Source of the DNA: Zobellia barbeyronii
GTDB taxonomy: Bacteria > Bacteroidota > Bacteroidia > Flavobacteriales > Flavobacteriaceae
Reading direction: 5' to 3'
NCBI RefSeq assembly: GCF_018603515.1
Contig: NZ_JACATN010000003.1
Span: forward strand, 682,001 to 746,000
DNA: 64,000 nucleotides
The notes under the pieces are model-generated. The model was not told where the DNA came from. It worked only from the letters and a program-made list of their open reading frames with translations, and searched no databases. Within the stretch, counting starts at the first letter, position 1. Every line of letters begins with the position of its first letter. The position numbers and the translations under genes were made by a program. This document shows, piece after piece, positions 27,209 to 35,172 of this stretch.

Positions 27209-28369
27209 ATGAAGAAATTACTATATATAGTTTTGCTTTTAGTGATAAAAGTAACATGGGCCCAAGCCCCTACTGCTAATGAACTAGTAAGTATACACTC
27301 TGCTACCCTAGCAGAAATTACTGCAATGGCAAGTCCTATTGAAGGTTCTCTAATCTACAATACTAATGATAAATTTTTATACCAATTTAATGGTACTCTT
27401 TGGCAGAAACTGACGCCTGAGGGCAATGAAACAAAAATTGTTGCTAACGATAATGTTAGTATAAGCGGAACCGGAACAACGGCAGACCCATATGTAGTTT
27501 CTTCCATTAAATCTACATTTACCACCAATCCAGACGGATCTTTTACTTTTTCCAATGGTATTGACCCTGATGTGAATTTTAGCCCTACTGTACCCGGCAA
27601 CACACCTATTGTTTCAAATTCTAATGCCGGAATAGGTAACTGTTCTCAATTTGGACTGAGTGAAACCAGAGACTTAATCATTCAAGGTGCTTACTTTGAC
27701 GGTGCATCTACAGTTGCAATTACAGGACAAACAGTAAATTCTGTAGTAATCAATAGTTCTTCTCAAATAACTGCTAATGTAACCACTGGAGGAGCTTATG
27801 GAAATTTTGATATTTCCGTTACCAATAATGCAGGTTTAAGCACCTTAGCTGGTGGCTTTGTATTACAAGCATCATCCCCACTTACAACTAATAGTATAAC
27901 CGCTACAGATATGGTCCTTACAGGCTCAATGACCTATGATGGTAACATCCTGACTAAAACTGCAACAGCAGGTTGGAACGCGCAAGGTTACTCACTTAAC
28001 CATGAAATAAGTAATATAAAAGGTGGTAGATTAGATTTTACACCCAACCAAACAAATCTATTAGCGATGATAGGGCTAAGTTATGACCCTTCTTCAAGTG
28101 CCTCCTACCCTAACCTTAATTATGCCATGTATATAGTTTCAAATTCTCAAATACAGATTCGAGAAAGTGGGGCCAGTCTAGGTTATGTTTCAAGTTACGC
28201 AGCTGGAGATGTTCTAAGTATTGATGTGGATTGTTTGGGTAATGTAACTTACTTACGAAATGACAACATTATTTTCACTTCCTCTAGAAAAGCTGTGAGC
28301 CCATTATATTTTGATTCTTCTTTCTACCATATAGGTATGAAAATCTCAAACATACTAATGAAATACTAA
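27209..28369 (+). CDS. Exported protein with shared fibre module, IPT/TIG-like and lectin-like domains
   Basis: The 386-aa protein starts 4 nt after the fibre 2 stop. A signal peptide (LLYIVLLLVIKVTWAQ) precedes a reduced version of the shared module (HSATLAEITAM, EGSLIYNTNDKFLYQFNGTLWQKL). Residues ~140-225 look like an IPT/TIG immunoglobulin-type fold (LIIQGAYFDGASTVAITGQ, GGAYGNFDISVTNNAG). Residues ~250-386 resemble a concanavalin-like jelly roll seen in bacteroidotal surface proteins: GWNAQGYS, GGRLDFTP, LLAMIGLS, NYAMYIV, IQIRESG, YAAGDVLSIDV, VTYLRNDNIIFTS. A glycan-binding or tip role on the fibre is plausible but is inference. The stop codon shares one base with the following 55-codon ORF. 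Confidence 0.85.
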   Translation: MKKLLYIVLLLVIKVTWAQAPTANELVSIHSATLAEITAMASPIEGSLIYNTNDKFLYQFNGTLWQKLTPEGNETKIVANDNVSISGTGTTADPYVVSSIKSTFTTNPDGSFTFSNGIDPDVNFSPTVPGNTPIVSNSNAGIGNCSQFGLSETRDLIIQGAYFDGASTVAITGQTVNSVVINSSSQITANVTTGGAYGNFDISVTNNAGLSTLAGGFVLQASSPLTTNSITATDMVLTGSMTYDGNILTKTATAGWNAQGYSLNHEISNIKGGRLDFTPNQTNLLAMIGLSYDPSSSASYPNLNYAMYIVSNSQIQIRESGASLGYVSSYAAGDVLSIDVDCLGNVTYLRNDNIIFTSSRKAVSPLYFDSSFYHIGMKISNILMKY

Positions 28370-28536
28370 TGACAATAGAAAAACGTATATTCTTTATTTT
28401 CAATAAATTAGGTATCCACGCTGATAGAAATCAAGATGCTATTCTTTATTTTCTTAAACCTACTTACACCAAATCGCTTCAATCAGCAACAATAAATATA
28501 TCCCCCACTAAACCATTAATTGCAAACCAATTATGA
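28369..28536 (+). CDS. Small 55-aa ORF coupled to both neighbours, function unknown
   Basis: ATG at 28369 shares its A with the TAA of the preceding gene (TAATG), and the TGA at 28534-28536 overlaps the next ATG by four bases (ATGA). The frame is open for exactly 55 codons, so it fills what would otherwise be a 163-nt gap in a tight operon. The product begins MTIEKRIFFIFNKLGI and continues with polar residues; it lacks a convincing signal peptide, cysteines or known motifs. Two TTCTTTATTTTC-like stretches recur within it. It could be a real small protein or a translational bridge; without homologues this remains uncertain. Confidence 0.42.
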   Translation: MTIEKRIFFIFNKLGIHADRNQDAILYFLKPTYTKSLQSATINISPTKPLIANQL

Positions 28537-29417
28537 AACGATTAATAGTAATGTCTTTATCACTTATTGCACTATACCCTAGCGAGGTCGTAGCGCAAGT
28601 AGATGGCAACTATTTACTGGGGCTTACTAATGCAACAACCTTAGAAATGAATACCGGTATAAATCCTGTAGCCGGCTCACTTTTATATAATACCGACGAG
28701 GAAAAAATGTACTTGAACACTGCTTCAGGTTTTAAAAAAATACCTTCAATAGATACAAATTCAGTAGATTTCTGGGGAGCTACAGGAAATACTGGCTCTA
28801 ATGCTACCACTCATTTTTTAGGAACTACGGACCTTCAGGATTTCGTGATGAAAACGGATAATAGTGAAAGAATTAGAATATCCTCTACCGGAAACGTAGG
28901 TATAAATAATCCTACGCCTAACGCTCAAATAGATATTGAAAGTGCAGGTGTGCCTTTACGAATTCAACCCAGCACCACTACTCCAACCGGAACCGAAAGT
29001 GGGCAAATTTTTATGGGAAACGATGGTATTCTATATGCTTACGACGGATCTAGAACAAAATGGCTGAGCGTTGACCGTACTATGGTAGGTTGGGGAGTCA
29101 ACAATCCTGCAACCACATTAGCCTACATGAGACAGTTTAATGGTGCAGAATCTGATAAAAACGGTTGGCGTATGCTTAGAGATGGTACAATTACAGGAAT
29201 TACGGTCCAAACTGAAAACGCCAACACCTGGACATTGGAAATCAGAAAAAATGATGGCCTTATACCAATAGCTGTTTTAGCAATTGCAGCTACAGAAGGT
29301 GGCCAAGATGACACTATAAATATCGATTTTAACCAAGGTGATTTTTTACAAGCTTATTGTAATGGAACTGCTGTGGAATATCCAGAAACTTTAATTGAAA
29401 TAGCCTGGAGAAAGTAA
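28533..29417 (+). CDS. Exported protein with shared fibre module and C-terminal head-like domain
   Basis: The 294-aa protein has a signal peptide (LIVMSLSLIALYPSEVVAQ) and a short form of the shared module (NATTLEMNTGINPVAGSLLYNTD). The middle has fibre-type strands (RIRISSTGNVGINNPTPNAQIDI) and YDGSRTKWLSVD. Residues ~180-294 make a compact beta domain ending WTLEIRKN, INIDFNQGDFLQAYCNG and LIEIAWRK, reminiscent of trimeric jelly-roll heads at the ends of collagen-like or tail-fibre proteins. It may be a minor fibre or tip subunit. It lies between the lectin-like protein and the type B partner, which starts 11 nt later. Confidence 0.82.
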   Translation: MKRLIVMSLSLIALYPSEVVAQVDGNYLLGLTNATTLEMNTGINPVAGSLLYNTDEEKMYLNTASGFKKIPSIDTNSVDFWGATGNTGSNATTHFLGTTDLQDFVMKTDNSERIRISSTGNVGINNPTPNAQIDIESAGVPLRIQPSTTTPTGTESGQIFMGNDGILYAYDGSRTKWLSVDRTMVGWGVNNPATTLAYMRQFNGAESDKNGWRMLRDGTITGITVQTENANTWTLEIRKNDGLIPIAVLAIAATEGGQDDTINIDFNQGDFLQAYCNGTAVEYPETLIEIAWRK

Positions 29418-29428
29418 CCCTAAAAACG

Positions 29429-30586
29429 ATGAAGAAATACGCAATTATTATTGGTAGCCTAGTCTTGAGCATGTATAGTAATAACATGGTCGCACAAGAC
29501 TCATTTCATAATTTTGGAAACATGAAAATGCATGAAGATGCACAGATTGGTTTTTACCAAAATTTAATCAATGACGGCTCCTTTGATGATAATAAAGGTC
29601 TAGCCGGTTTTTATAATGAAGACATAGCCTATATAAGCGGAGCTTTCAGGCCCGTTTTTAAGGACTTAGAAATAGTTGTAGATAAAGACCTTATTTTAGA
29701 AGTTGGTATAGGAATAAAGAACAACAGCAATTTTATTTCGGGAGACCTGGTTACCCCCAAATTTTTAATTGACACGAACATTGAATATATTAATGATGCC
29801 TTTTATAATGGTGATACTAATTTTACCAAAGTAGATGGATATTCAGCTGTAAGAAACCAACAAGATTTTATTTTCCCCATAGGTCATTTTGATAAATTAA
29901 GACCTTTAAAACTATCTTCCAACCAAATTAACGAGAATGCCAAGTCGGCTTACTTTTTCGAAGACCCTAATCACCCATCTACCTTTCATACTACGTTTAA
30001 TACAGAAAATAGAACTGATATTTTAGTATCCATAAGCAATGAAGAGTTTTGGGATTTAGACACAGAGGTATCTTCCAAAGTTACCTTAGGATGGGATACG
30101 GACAGTAGTCTATCTACTTTTATGGATAAAGTTGAAAACTTAAGAGTGGTTGGTTGGCATACAGAACACAGCATTTGGGAGGATTTAGGTAATACCGCCA
30201 TGGAAGGAGATTTTAATCAAGGTGAAATAACATCGGACACTTTTACACCGGACGACTATACTATTATCACTTTTGGTGGAAGCCTTAGTAGACAAAGTGT
30301 TGATTTGGGTAATTACCTAATGACACCAAACGGGGATGGAAAAGCTGATTTTCTTGTTTTGGATGCCGTTTCTTTATCGCCTAACAATCAACTTACCATT
30401 TACAACAGATGGGGACGGGCCGTTTACGAAGCTACTAACTACGACAATAGCTTTGGAGGTACAGCCAACGTTAGTAGTGTAGTTGCTACCTCAAAAAAAC
30501 TACCTGCTGGAGTTTATTTTTATATTATTGATTTGAAAGATATTGATGTTAAACATCAAGGATTCTTGTATATAAATCAAGAGTAA
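29429..30586 (+). CDS. Fibre partner 2 with T9SS type B sorting domain, paralogue of partner 1
   Basis: At 385 aa this matches partner 1 in length and order. Shared features are NFGNMKMHEDAQIGF, NLINDGSFDDNKGLAGFYN, YISGAFRPVFKDLEI, QQDFIFPIGHFDKLRPL, EEFWDLD and FTPDDYTIITFGG. The type B domain at the end has YLMTPNGDGKADFLVL, LTIYNRWGRAVYE, GVYFYIIDLKD and GFLYI. A signal peptide is present (MKKYAIIIGSLVLSMYSNNMVAQ). The protein is the last of the fibre 2 operon. By the family, it is exported by the T9SS and held at the surface. The pairing of a fibre with such a partner in both cassettes implies a functional link. Confidence 0.9.
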   Translation: MKKYAIIIGSLVLSMYSNNMVAQDSFHNFGNMKMHEDAQIGFYQNLINDGSFDDNKGLAGFYNEDIAYISGAFRPVFKDLEIVVDKDLILEVGIGIKNNSNFISGDLVTPKFLIDTNIEYINDAFYNGDTNFTKVDGYSAVRNQQDFIFPIGHFDKLRPLKLSSNQINENAKSAYFFEDPNHPSTFHTTFNTENRTDILVSISNEEFWDLDTEVSSKVTLGWDTDSSLSTFMDKVENLRVVGWHTEHSIWEDLGNTAMEGDFNQGEITSDTFTPDDYTIITFGGSLSRQSVDLGNYLMTPNGDGKADFLVLDAVSLSPNNQLTIYNRWGRAVYEATNYDNSFGGTANVSSVVATSKKLPAGVYFYIIDLKDIDVKHQGFLYINQE

Positions 30587-30784
30587 TCCTCTAAATAAAC
30601 AAAGCTACTTTACACCGGGCCAACTGGTTTTTTTTACTATAAACAAGCACATTGAATAAAAAGCTTCCTTTAAAATATAGTACTCGTTTAATTTATTTTA
30701 AAGATACAAGCCTACTTTACAAGATTTGTACCTTCATAAACGTTATCAATATAACCACAATCTATTCTTGGCATCAAATTTGAA

Positions 30785-30792
30785 TATCTTTG
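30785..30792 (+). promoter_or_regulatory. -7 element TATCTTTG for the M15 peptidase gene
   Basis: Exact TAnnTTTG in the 241-nt gap after the fibre 2 operon. A GTG at 30801 follows 8 nt later, and the preferred ATG is at 30828. No strong terminator hairpin was seen after the fibre operon; only a T-run at 30628-30636. Confidence 0.6.
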
Positions 30793-30827
30793 CTTAGATT
30801 GTGAACACGATTAAATTCAACAATGGT

Positions 30828-31565
30828 ATGATGGAACGACGAGCATTCATAAAAAAAAGTGGTGTTGCTGGCCTTGCTTTGGCAGCTTTACCCAATTTGG
30901 CATTTTCTAAAGATTTTGAATATAGCATCTTAGAGTTAATGGGTAAAACCGATATTAAACTCTACGGAGAAGGTATTAATTTACGTAAAGAGGCACATGA
31001 TGCGTTTGTAGAAATGAAGAAGGCTGCATATAGCGATGGTATTAATTTAAAAGTAGTATCTAGCTATCGTAATTTTGAACGTCAACGTTCTATTTGGGAA
31101 CGTAAATACTTAAAATACACAGACGATAATGGCATGACTCCTCAAAATGCCATTGATAAAATTATAGAATACTCTACCATACCGGGAACTAGTCGTCATC
31201 ATTGGGGAACCGATATTGATATTGTTGACGGAAACAGAAATGTAAAAGGAGATATGCTCGTACCTTCCAAATTCTCAGAAGGAGAACCCTATGGCGATTT
31301 TAAGAAGTGGATGGATGAAAATTCAAAAAGTTTTGATTTTCATTTAGTATATACAGATGTACCTGGCCGCAGAGGATTTAAATATGAGCCATGGCATTTT
31401 AGCTACGCACCTATTTCTGTGCCTATGTTGACTGAATTTCGCAGAAAAAACATCATGCAATTGCTAAAAGACGAAGATTTCTACGGTAGTGAACACTTCA
31501 CAGAAGGCTTCTTAACCAATTATATACAAGACAATATCCTAGATATCAATACAGAACTTCTGTAA
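30828..31565 (+). CDS. M15 family D-Ala-D-Ala carboxypeptidase-like metallopeptidase with Tat signal
   Basis: The chosen ATG leaves a twin-arginine signal right at the N-terminus (MERRAFIKKSG followed by GLALAALPNLAFS); a GTG nine codons upstream is possible. The 245-aa protein has the M15 zinc site: SRHHWGTDIDIV (HxxxxxxD) and EPWHFSYAP for the second His. SSYRNFERQRSIW is the usual upstream substrate-pocket motif. Such enzymes (DacY/VanY-like) trim peptidoglycan stem peptides in the periplasm. Export in folded form by Tat would fit metal loading in the cytoplasm. TatA is encoded at 7713-8051. An M48 peptidase follows 37 nt later. Confidence 0.92.
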   Translation: MMERRAFIKKSGVAGLALAALPNLAFSKDFEYSILELMGKTDIKLYGEGINLRKEAHDAFVEMKKAAYSDGINLKVVSSYRNFERQRSIWERKYLKYTDDNGMTPQNAIDKIIEYSTIPGTSRHHWGTDIDIVDGNRNVKGDMLVPSKFSEGEPYGDFKKWMDENSKSFDFHLVYTDVPGRRGFKYEPWHFSYAPISVPMLTEFRRKNIMQLLKDEDFYGSEHFTEGFLTNYIQDNILDINTELL

Positions 31566-31602
31566 GTCTTTTGTATATTGAGCTGATAAATAACACTATA
31601 CC

Positions 31603-32367
31603 ATGCGAGGAGGAAGTTGGAAAATAAGAATATTCATTGGCTTGGCCATTGTAGCATTTGCTTTTATTAAGCGCTGCAGTAGTAAAGAAGAAAACCAATA
31701 TACCGGAAGAGTACAGACCATTAATATGAGTGCCGAACAAGAAATTGCTATAGGCCTACAAAGTACTCCAGAAATTGCACAACAATATGGTGGGCTATAT
31801 CCAGATGAAAAGTTACAAGCCTATGTAGACCAGATTGGCAATAAGCTCGTTCAAAATAGTATTGCAAGAGAAACTCCGTATGCATATGACTTTCACCTTT
31901 TGGCAGATGACCAAACTATTAATGCTTTTGCATTACCTGGAGGTCCCGTTTTCATTACCTATGCCCTATTCAGACAATTAAATGAAGCACAATTGGCAGG
32001 TGTACTTGGTCATGAAATAGGCCATGTAATTGGTAGACACTCCGCAGAGCGTATTGCAGAAGGAGAATTTTGGCAAACCTTATCGACTGGAGCTTCTGTA
32101 GGAGGTGATATGGGAGGCTTAGTTGGCGGAATTGGCCAAAACACGCTACTTAAAAATGGTCGTGGGGATGAATTGGAAAGTGATGACCTTGGAGTTCTCT
32201 TTATGATAAACTCTGGTTATCAACCTGAAGAAATGATTCACGTTATGGAGATTTTAAAGTCTGCAGCAGGACCTGATCGTGCTCCAGAATTTCAAAGTAC
32301 GCATCCAGATCCCGAGAATAGAATCGAAAAAATACAAGAATCTATAGAGAAGTACCGTAACCAATAA
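31603..32367 (+). CDS. M48 family metalloprotease, periplasmic (Oma1/BepA-like)
   Basis: The 254-aa protein has an N-terminal hydrophobic stretch ending IKRCSS, either a lipoprotein signal or a membrane anchor. The catalytic core reads GVLGHEIGHVIGRHSAERIAEG with the HEIGH zinc site, then DELESDDLGVLFMINSGYQPE for the downstream Glu ligand (ExxxD pattern), and STHPDPENRIEKIQ at the end, typical of M48 peptidases of the BepA/LoiP type. The family acts in quality control of outer membrane proteins. It probably shares a transcript with the M15 gene, and a terminator follows. Confidence 0.92.
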   Translation: MRGGSWKIRIFIGLAIVAFAFIKRCSSKEENQYTGRVQTINMSAEQEIAIGLQSTPEIAQQYGGLYPDEKLQAYVDQIGNKLVQNSIARETPYAYDFHLLADDQTINAFALPGGPVFITYALFRQLNEAQLAGVLGHEIGHVIGRHSAERIAEGEFWQTLSTGASVGGDMGGLVGGIGQNTLLKNGRGDELESDDLGVLFMINSGYQPEEMIHVMEILKSAAGPDRAPEFQSTHPDPENRIEKIQESIEKYRNQ

Positions 32368-32385
32368 TGCTTCTTAAAACATATT

Positions 32386-32430
32386 AAAAAGGCGCTTAAA
32401 CGGATATAGATTCGATTTAAGCGCCTTTTG
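32386..32430 (+). terminator. Rho-independent terminator after the M48 gene
   Basis: AAAAGGCGCTTAAA / TTTAAGCGCCTTTT, a perfect 14-bp stem with a 15-nt loop, followed by a T-rich tract. Confidence 0.92.
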
Positions 32431-32607
32431 CTTTTTATTTTATAAATGGCATGAATGGTTGTTAAATTCGTTGAAATGCAGCCTGTTGTGTCCTTATTTA
32501 TCTATCTTTACACCTCCCAAATACTACCGTTGCTAACGCAGCAATTTAACCATTATAGCTTTTACAATAATCAATGCCCCTAGACAAGGCATTTAAAATA
32601 AAACTAT

Positions 32608-32775
32608 ATGGGAACACTATCGCACTTTAAAAATTTATATACCGAAGCATTTGAGAACTGCAAGCCTGAACTAGTAGTAATACTTCTAAAGGCATATTCG
32701 GTATTTTGTGGATTAATGCTGTTTATGGCTGTTTACGCGTTTGTAGACAGAGCCGTTAACGGGTTTGAATTTTAA
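32608..32775 (+). CDS. Small single-span membrane protein (DUF6747-like), 55 aa
   Basis: ATG at 32608 to TAA at 32773-32775 encodes MGTLSHFKNLYTEAFENC..., one membrane helix (VFCGLMLFMAVYAFV) and the end DRAVNGFEF. The pattern of ~20 amphipathic residues, a YxF/YSVFC turn, one helix and a V(T/N)GFxF ending recalls the DUF6747 small proteins of flavobacteria, a recollection I cannot verify here. The gene stands alone between two strong terminators (32386-32430 and 32821-32850), which supports an independent short transcript. Function unknown. Confidence 0.78.
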   Translation: MGTLSHFKNLYTEAFENCKPELVVILLKAYSVFCGLMLFMAVYAFVDRAVNGFEF

Positions 32776-32820
32776 TTCACAGCGCTTTACCGCTCTTTTA
32801 CGAGAAACTATATGAAAAAA

Positions 32821-32850
32821 AGCCCGACCATATTAATATGGTCGGGTTTC
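32821..32850 (+). terminator. Rho-independent terminator between the small membrane protein and ankyrin genes
   Basis: A perfect 24-nt palindrome at 32823-32846 (arms CCCGACCATATT) with A-run before and T-rich sequence after. It can serve both the plus-strand small gene and the convergent ankyrin gene. Confidence 0.9.
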
Positions 32851-32884
32851 TTGTTTTTCATAGCAATCGGACTAATTCAAATTT

Positions 32885-33277
32885 TTAGCTTCCCATTGCT
32901 GTTTCAATTACCCTAAGGGCTTCAGAAGCATTAGAAAGCTCTGCATATTTTGAAATGGAATACCCTTTATCACTTTTAATTTTCAGGTTAGCTCCATTGT
33001 CTATTAATAATTCTAAAATCTCGGCCTTGTTATAACGGGCAGCAAAAATAGCCGGCGTCATACCTAAAGACTTTTTGTTGACATCCTCGCCAAGCTCTAT
33101 CAGTTTTTTTACAACATCTATATCTCCCTGCATAATTGCTTTGCAAAAAGAATTTAGCTCTACCGTGTCATACATTTCAAATGCAGAAGCATCTGTAGTA
33201 GTAATTGTGTCATTGGCCATTACGGCTGAAGTTCCGACCAAACAGGCCATTGCGAAAGTTAATAACGTTTTTCTCAT
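32885..33277 (-). CDS. Exported ankyrin-repeat protein
   Basis: The ATG at 33277 gives a 130-aa protein with a signal peptide (MRKTLLTFAMACLVGTSAVMAN); the upstream extension of the frame to 33382 has no such feature. The mature part has about three ankyrin repeats: NSFCKAIMQGDIDVVKKLIELGEDVN, GMTPAIFAARYNKAEILELLIDNGANL and KGYSISKYAELSNASEALRVIE. Small periplasmic ankyrin proteins bind partner proteins. In some bacteria they are linked with catalase, but nothing comparable is adjacent here. Stand-alone gene. Confidence 0.88.
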   Translation of the reverse strand: MRKTLLTFAMACLVGTSAVMANDTITTTDASAFEMYDTVELNSFCKAIMQGDIDVVKKLIELGEDVNKKSLGMTPAIFAARYNKAEILELLIDNGANLKIKSDKGYSISKYAELSNASEALRVIETAMGS

Positions 33278-33621
33278 GATGAATGATTTAAATTGATGAA
33301 TGAATAATTGATTGTTTAATAATAGACTGGAATTTTGCGAAGTTGTTACAGCCGTAGGCTCATAATAACTAAATTTTAACATTTACGAATATTTGACAAC
33401 ACTCAAATAAAGCCCCATAATCAATCAATAAAATCATTCCACCATACTTTTTACAAGTACATAAAAAATTGAAAACTTTTCAGCTAAGGTTTAAAAAACC
33501 TCGTTGAAACCAATAAAATGTGGAATCTCTAACAATGCTAAAATCCCATTAAAAAAGCACCGTTATAATTGGCATTTCCTCTTAGATCACAGTACTTTTG
33601 AAAATCTAATTTATCATAGCC
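33278..33621. other. Divergent intergenic region, ankyrin gene / gpmI
   Basis: A 344-nt AT-rich region carrying the 5' sides of both genes. Apart from the gpmI -7 element at 33593-33600, no hairpin, ORF or repeat was recognised. Confidence 0.5.
33593..33600 (+). promoter_or_regulatory. -7 element TACTTTTG for gpmI
   Basis: Exact TAnnTTTG with TTG at 33569-33571 as a possible -33 element (21-nt spacer); 21 nt before the gpmI ATG. Confidence 0.7.
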
Positions 33622-35139
33622 ATGAACAAAAAAGTAATACTTATGATTCTTGATGGTTGGGGCAAATCTCCCAATCCCAAGGTCTCCGCAGTAGACAATG
33701 CAAATACTCCATTTGTTGACTCACTTTATAAAAACTATCCAAACGCAAACCTTCTTACAGACGGTATGAATGTTGGTCTTCCTGAAGGCCAGATGGGTAA
33801 TAGTGAAGTAGGCCATATGAACCTTGGTGCCGGACGTATCGTATACCAAGATTTAGCTAAAATAAACCTGGCAGTAAAAGAGAATACCCTAAAAGACGAG
33901 AAAGTCTTGAAAGATGCTTTTGCTTATGCCAAGAAAAATAACAAGCCTGTACACTTTTTAGGTTTGGTTAGTAACGGTGGGGTTCATAGCCACATTAACC
34001 ATATTAAAGGACTTATTGAGGCAGGGAATGATTCTGGCGTAAAAAATATGTTCGTTCACGCCTTTACCGATGGTAGAGATGTTGACCCTAAAAGCGGAAA
34101 AGGTTTCTTGACCGATCTTAGTGATTTTTGCACCGATAAAAATACAAAATTAGCTTCTGTAATAGGAAGATATTTTGCTATGGACCGTGACAAACGTTGG
34201 GAACGAGTGAAAAAAGCCTACGATGTCATGGTAAATGCCGAGGGCGAAAAAACTACTGACATTGGTGCCAAAATGCAGGAGAATTATGATAATGGGGTTA
34301 CTGATGAATTTATTGAGCCTATCGTAATGACTGATAGCAACGGAAATCCTCTTGCTAAAATTTCAGAAGATGATGTGGTTATTTTCTTCAACTTCAGAAC
34401 TGATCGTGGCCGTGAACTTACTGAAGTATTGAACCAAGTAGATATGCATGAGCAAAACATGCATAAATTAAATTTATACTACGTTACGCTAACAAACTAT
34501 GACGCATCTTACAATGGTGTTCATGTAGTTTATGATAAAGCAAATATTGAGGATACCCTTGGTGAGGTTTTAGAGAGAGCACATAAAAAGCAGATTCGTA
34601 TTGCGGAAACGGAAAAATATCCACACGTTACTTTTTTCTTTAATGGTGGACGAGAAGAGCCTTTTGAAGGCGAACAGCGTCTTTTATGCCCTTCTCCTAA
34701 AGTTGCCACTTATGATTTGCAACCAGAAATGAGCGCTTATGAAATTAGAGATGCCATTATTCCTGAATTGAAAAAAGGAGAGGTTGATTTTGTTTGTTTA
34801 AACTTCGCAAATCCAGATATGGTAGGTCATACAGGAGTTATGTCTGCTGCAATAAAAGCTTGTGAAGTTGTTGATGAATGTGCCAAAGCTGTGGTAACCG
34901 CAGGTTTAGAAAACGGGTATACTTCTATTGTAATTGCCGATCACGGTAACTGTGAAACCATGGTTAATCCAGATGGTAGTCCAAATACAGCACATACCAC
35001 TAACCCTGTTCCGTTAATCTTGGTAGACAAGGACATTAAAGCAATTAAAGATGGTGTTTTAGGCGATATTGCTCCAACCATTTTAAAATTACTAGGTGTT
35101 CCACAACCTAAATTAATGACAAGAGAAGCTCTTGTATAA
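33622..35139 (+). CDS. gpmI: 2,3-bisphosphoglycerate-independent phosphoglycerate mutase
   Basis: The 505-aa protein has the full length and layout of GpmI. The alkaline-phosphatase-type metal site begins with MILDGWGKSP, and the phosphorylated Ser61 sits in EGQMGNSEVGHMNLGAGR. The transferase insert (HVFGRDVDP-like HAFTDGRDVDPKSG) is followed by the second metal cluster in FANPDMVGHTG and IADHGNCETM. It interconverts 3-phosphoglycerate and 2-phosphoglycerate in glycolysis and gluconeogenesis, using two Mn2+ ions. Monocistronic by position, with map starting 33 nt later from its own promoter. Confidence 0.97.
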   Translation: MNKKVILMILDGWGKSPNPKVSAVDNANTPFVDSLYKNYPNANLLTDGMNVGLPEGQMGNSEVGHMNLGAGRIVYQDLAKINLAVKENTLKDEKVLKDAFAYAKKNNKPVHFLGLVSNGGVHSHINHIKGLIEAGNDSGVKNMFVHAFTDGRDVDPKSGKGFLTDLSDFCTDKNTKLASVIGRYFAMDRDKRWERVKKAYDVMVNAEGEKTTDIGAKMQENYDNGVTDEFIEPIVMTDSNGNPLAKISEDDVVIFFNFRTDRGRELTEVLNQVDMHEQNMHKLNLYYVTLTNYDASYNGVHVVYDKANIEDTLGEVLERAHKKQIRIAETEKYPHVTFFFNGGREEPFEGEQRLLCPSPKVATYDLQPEMSAYEIRDAIIPELKKGEVDFVCLNFANPDMVGHTGVMSAAIKACEVVDECAKAVVTAGLENGYTSIVIADHGNCETMVNPDGSPNTAHTTNPVPLILVDKDIKAIKDGVLGDIAPTILKLLGVPQPKLMTREALV

Positions 35140-35159
35140 AGAATAACATCAATTATTTT

Positions 35160-35167
35160 TACCTTTG
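35160..35167 (+). promoter_or_regulatory. -7 element TACCTTTG for map
   Basis: Exact TAnnTTTG ending 5 nt before the map ATG, so transcription would start at or next to the ATG. Confidence 0.55.
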
Positions 35168-35172
35168 CCACT

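Noticed and set aside
13790-30586. Prophage tail module, suggested by the tail-fibre-like sequences
   Set aside because: No capsid, portal, terminase, tape measure, integrase or lysis genes; proteins have Sec signals and partners with T9SS sorting domains, and flanks are ordinary chromosomal genes.
30587-30784. Terminator after fibre operon 2 (T-run at about 30628-30636)
   Set aside because: The sequence before the T-run gives at most a 3-4 bp stem, too weak to call.
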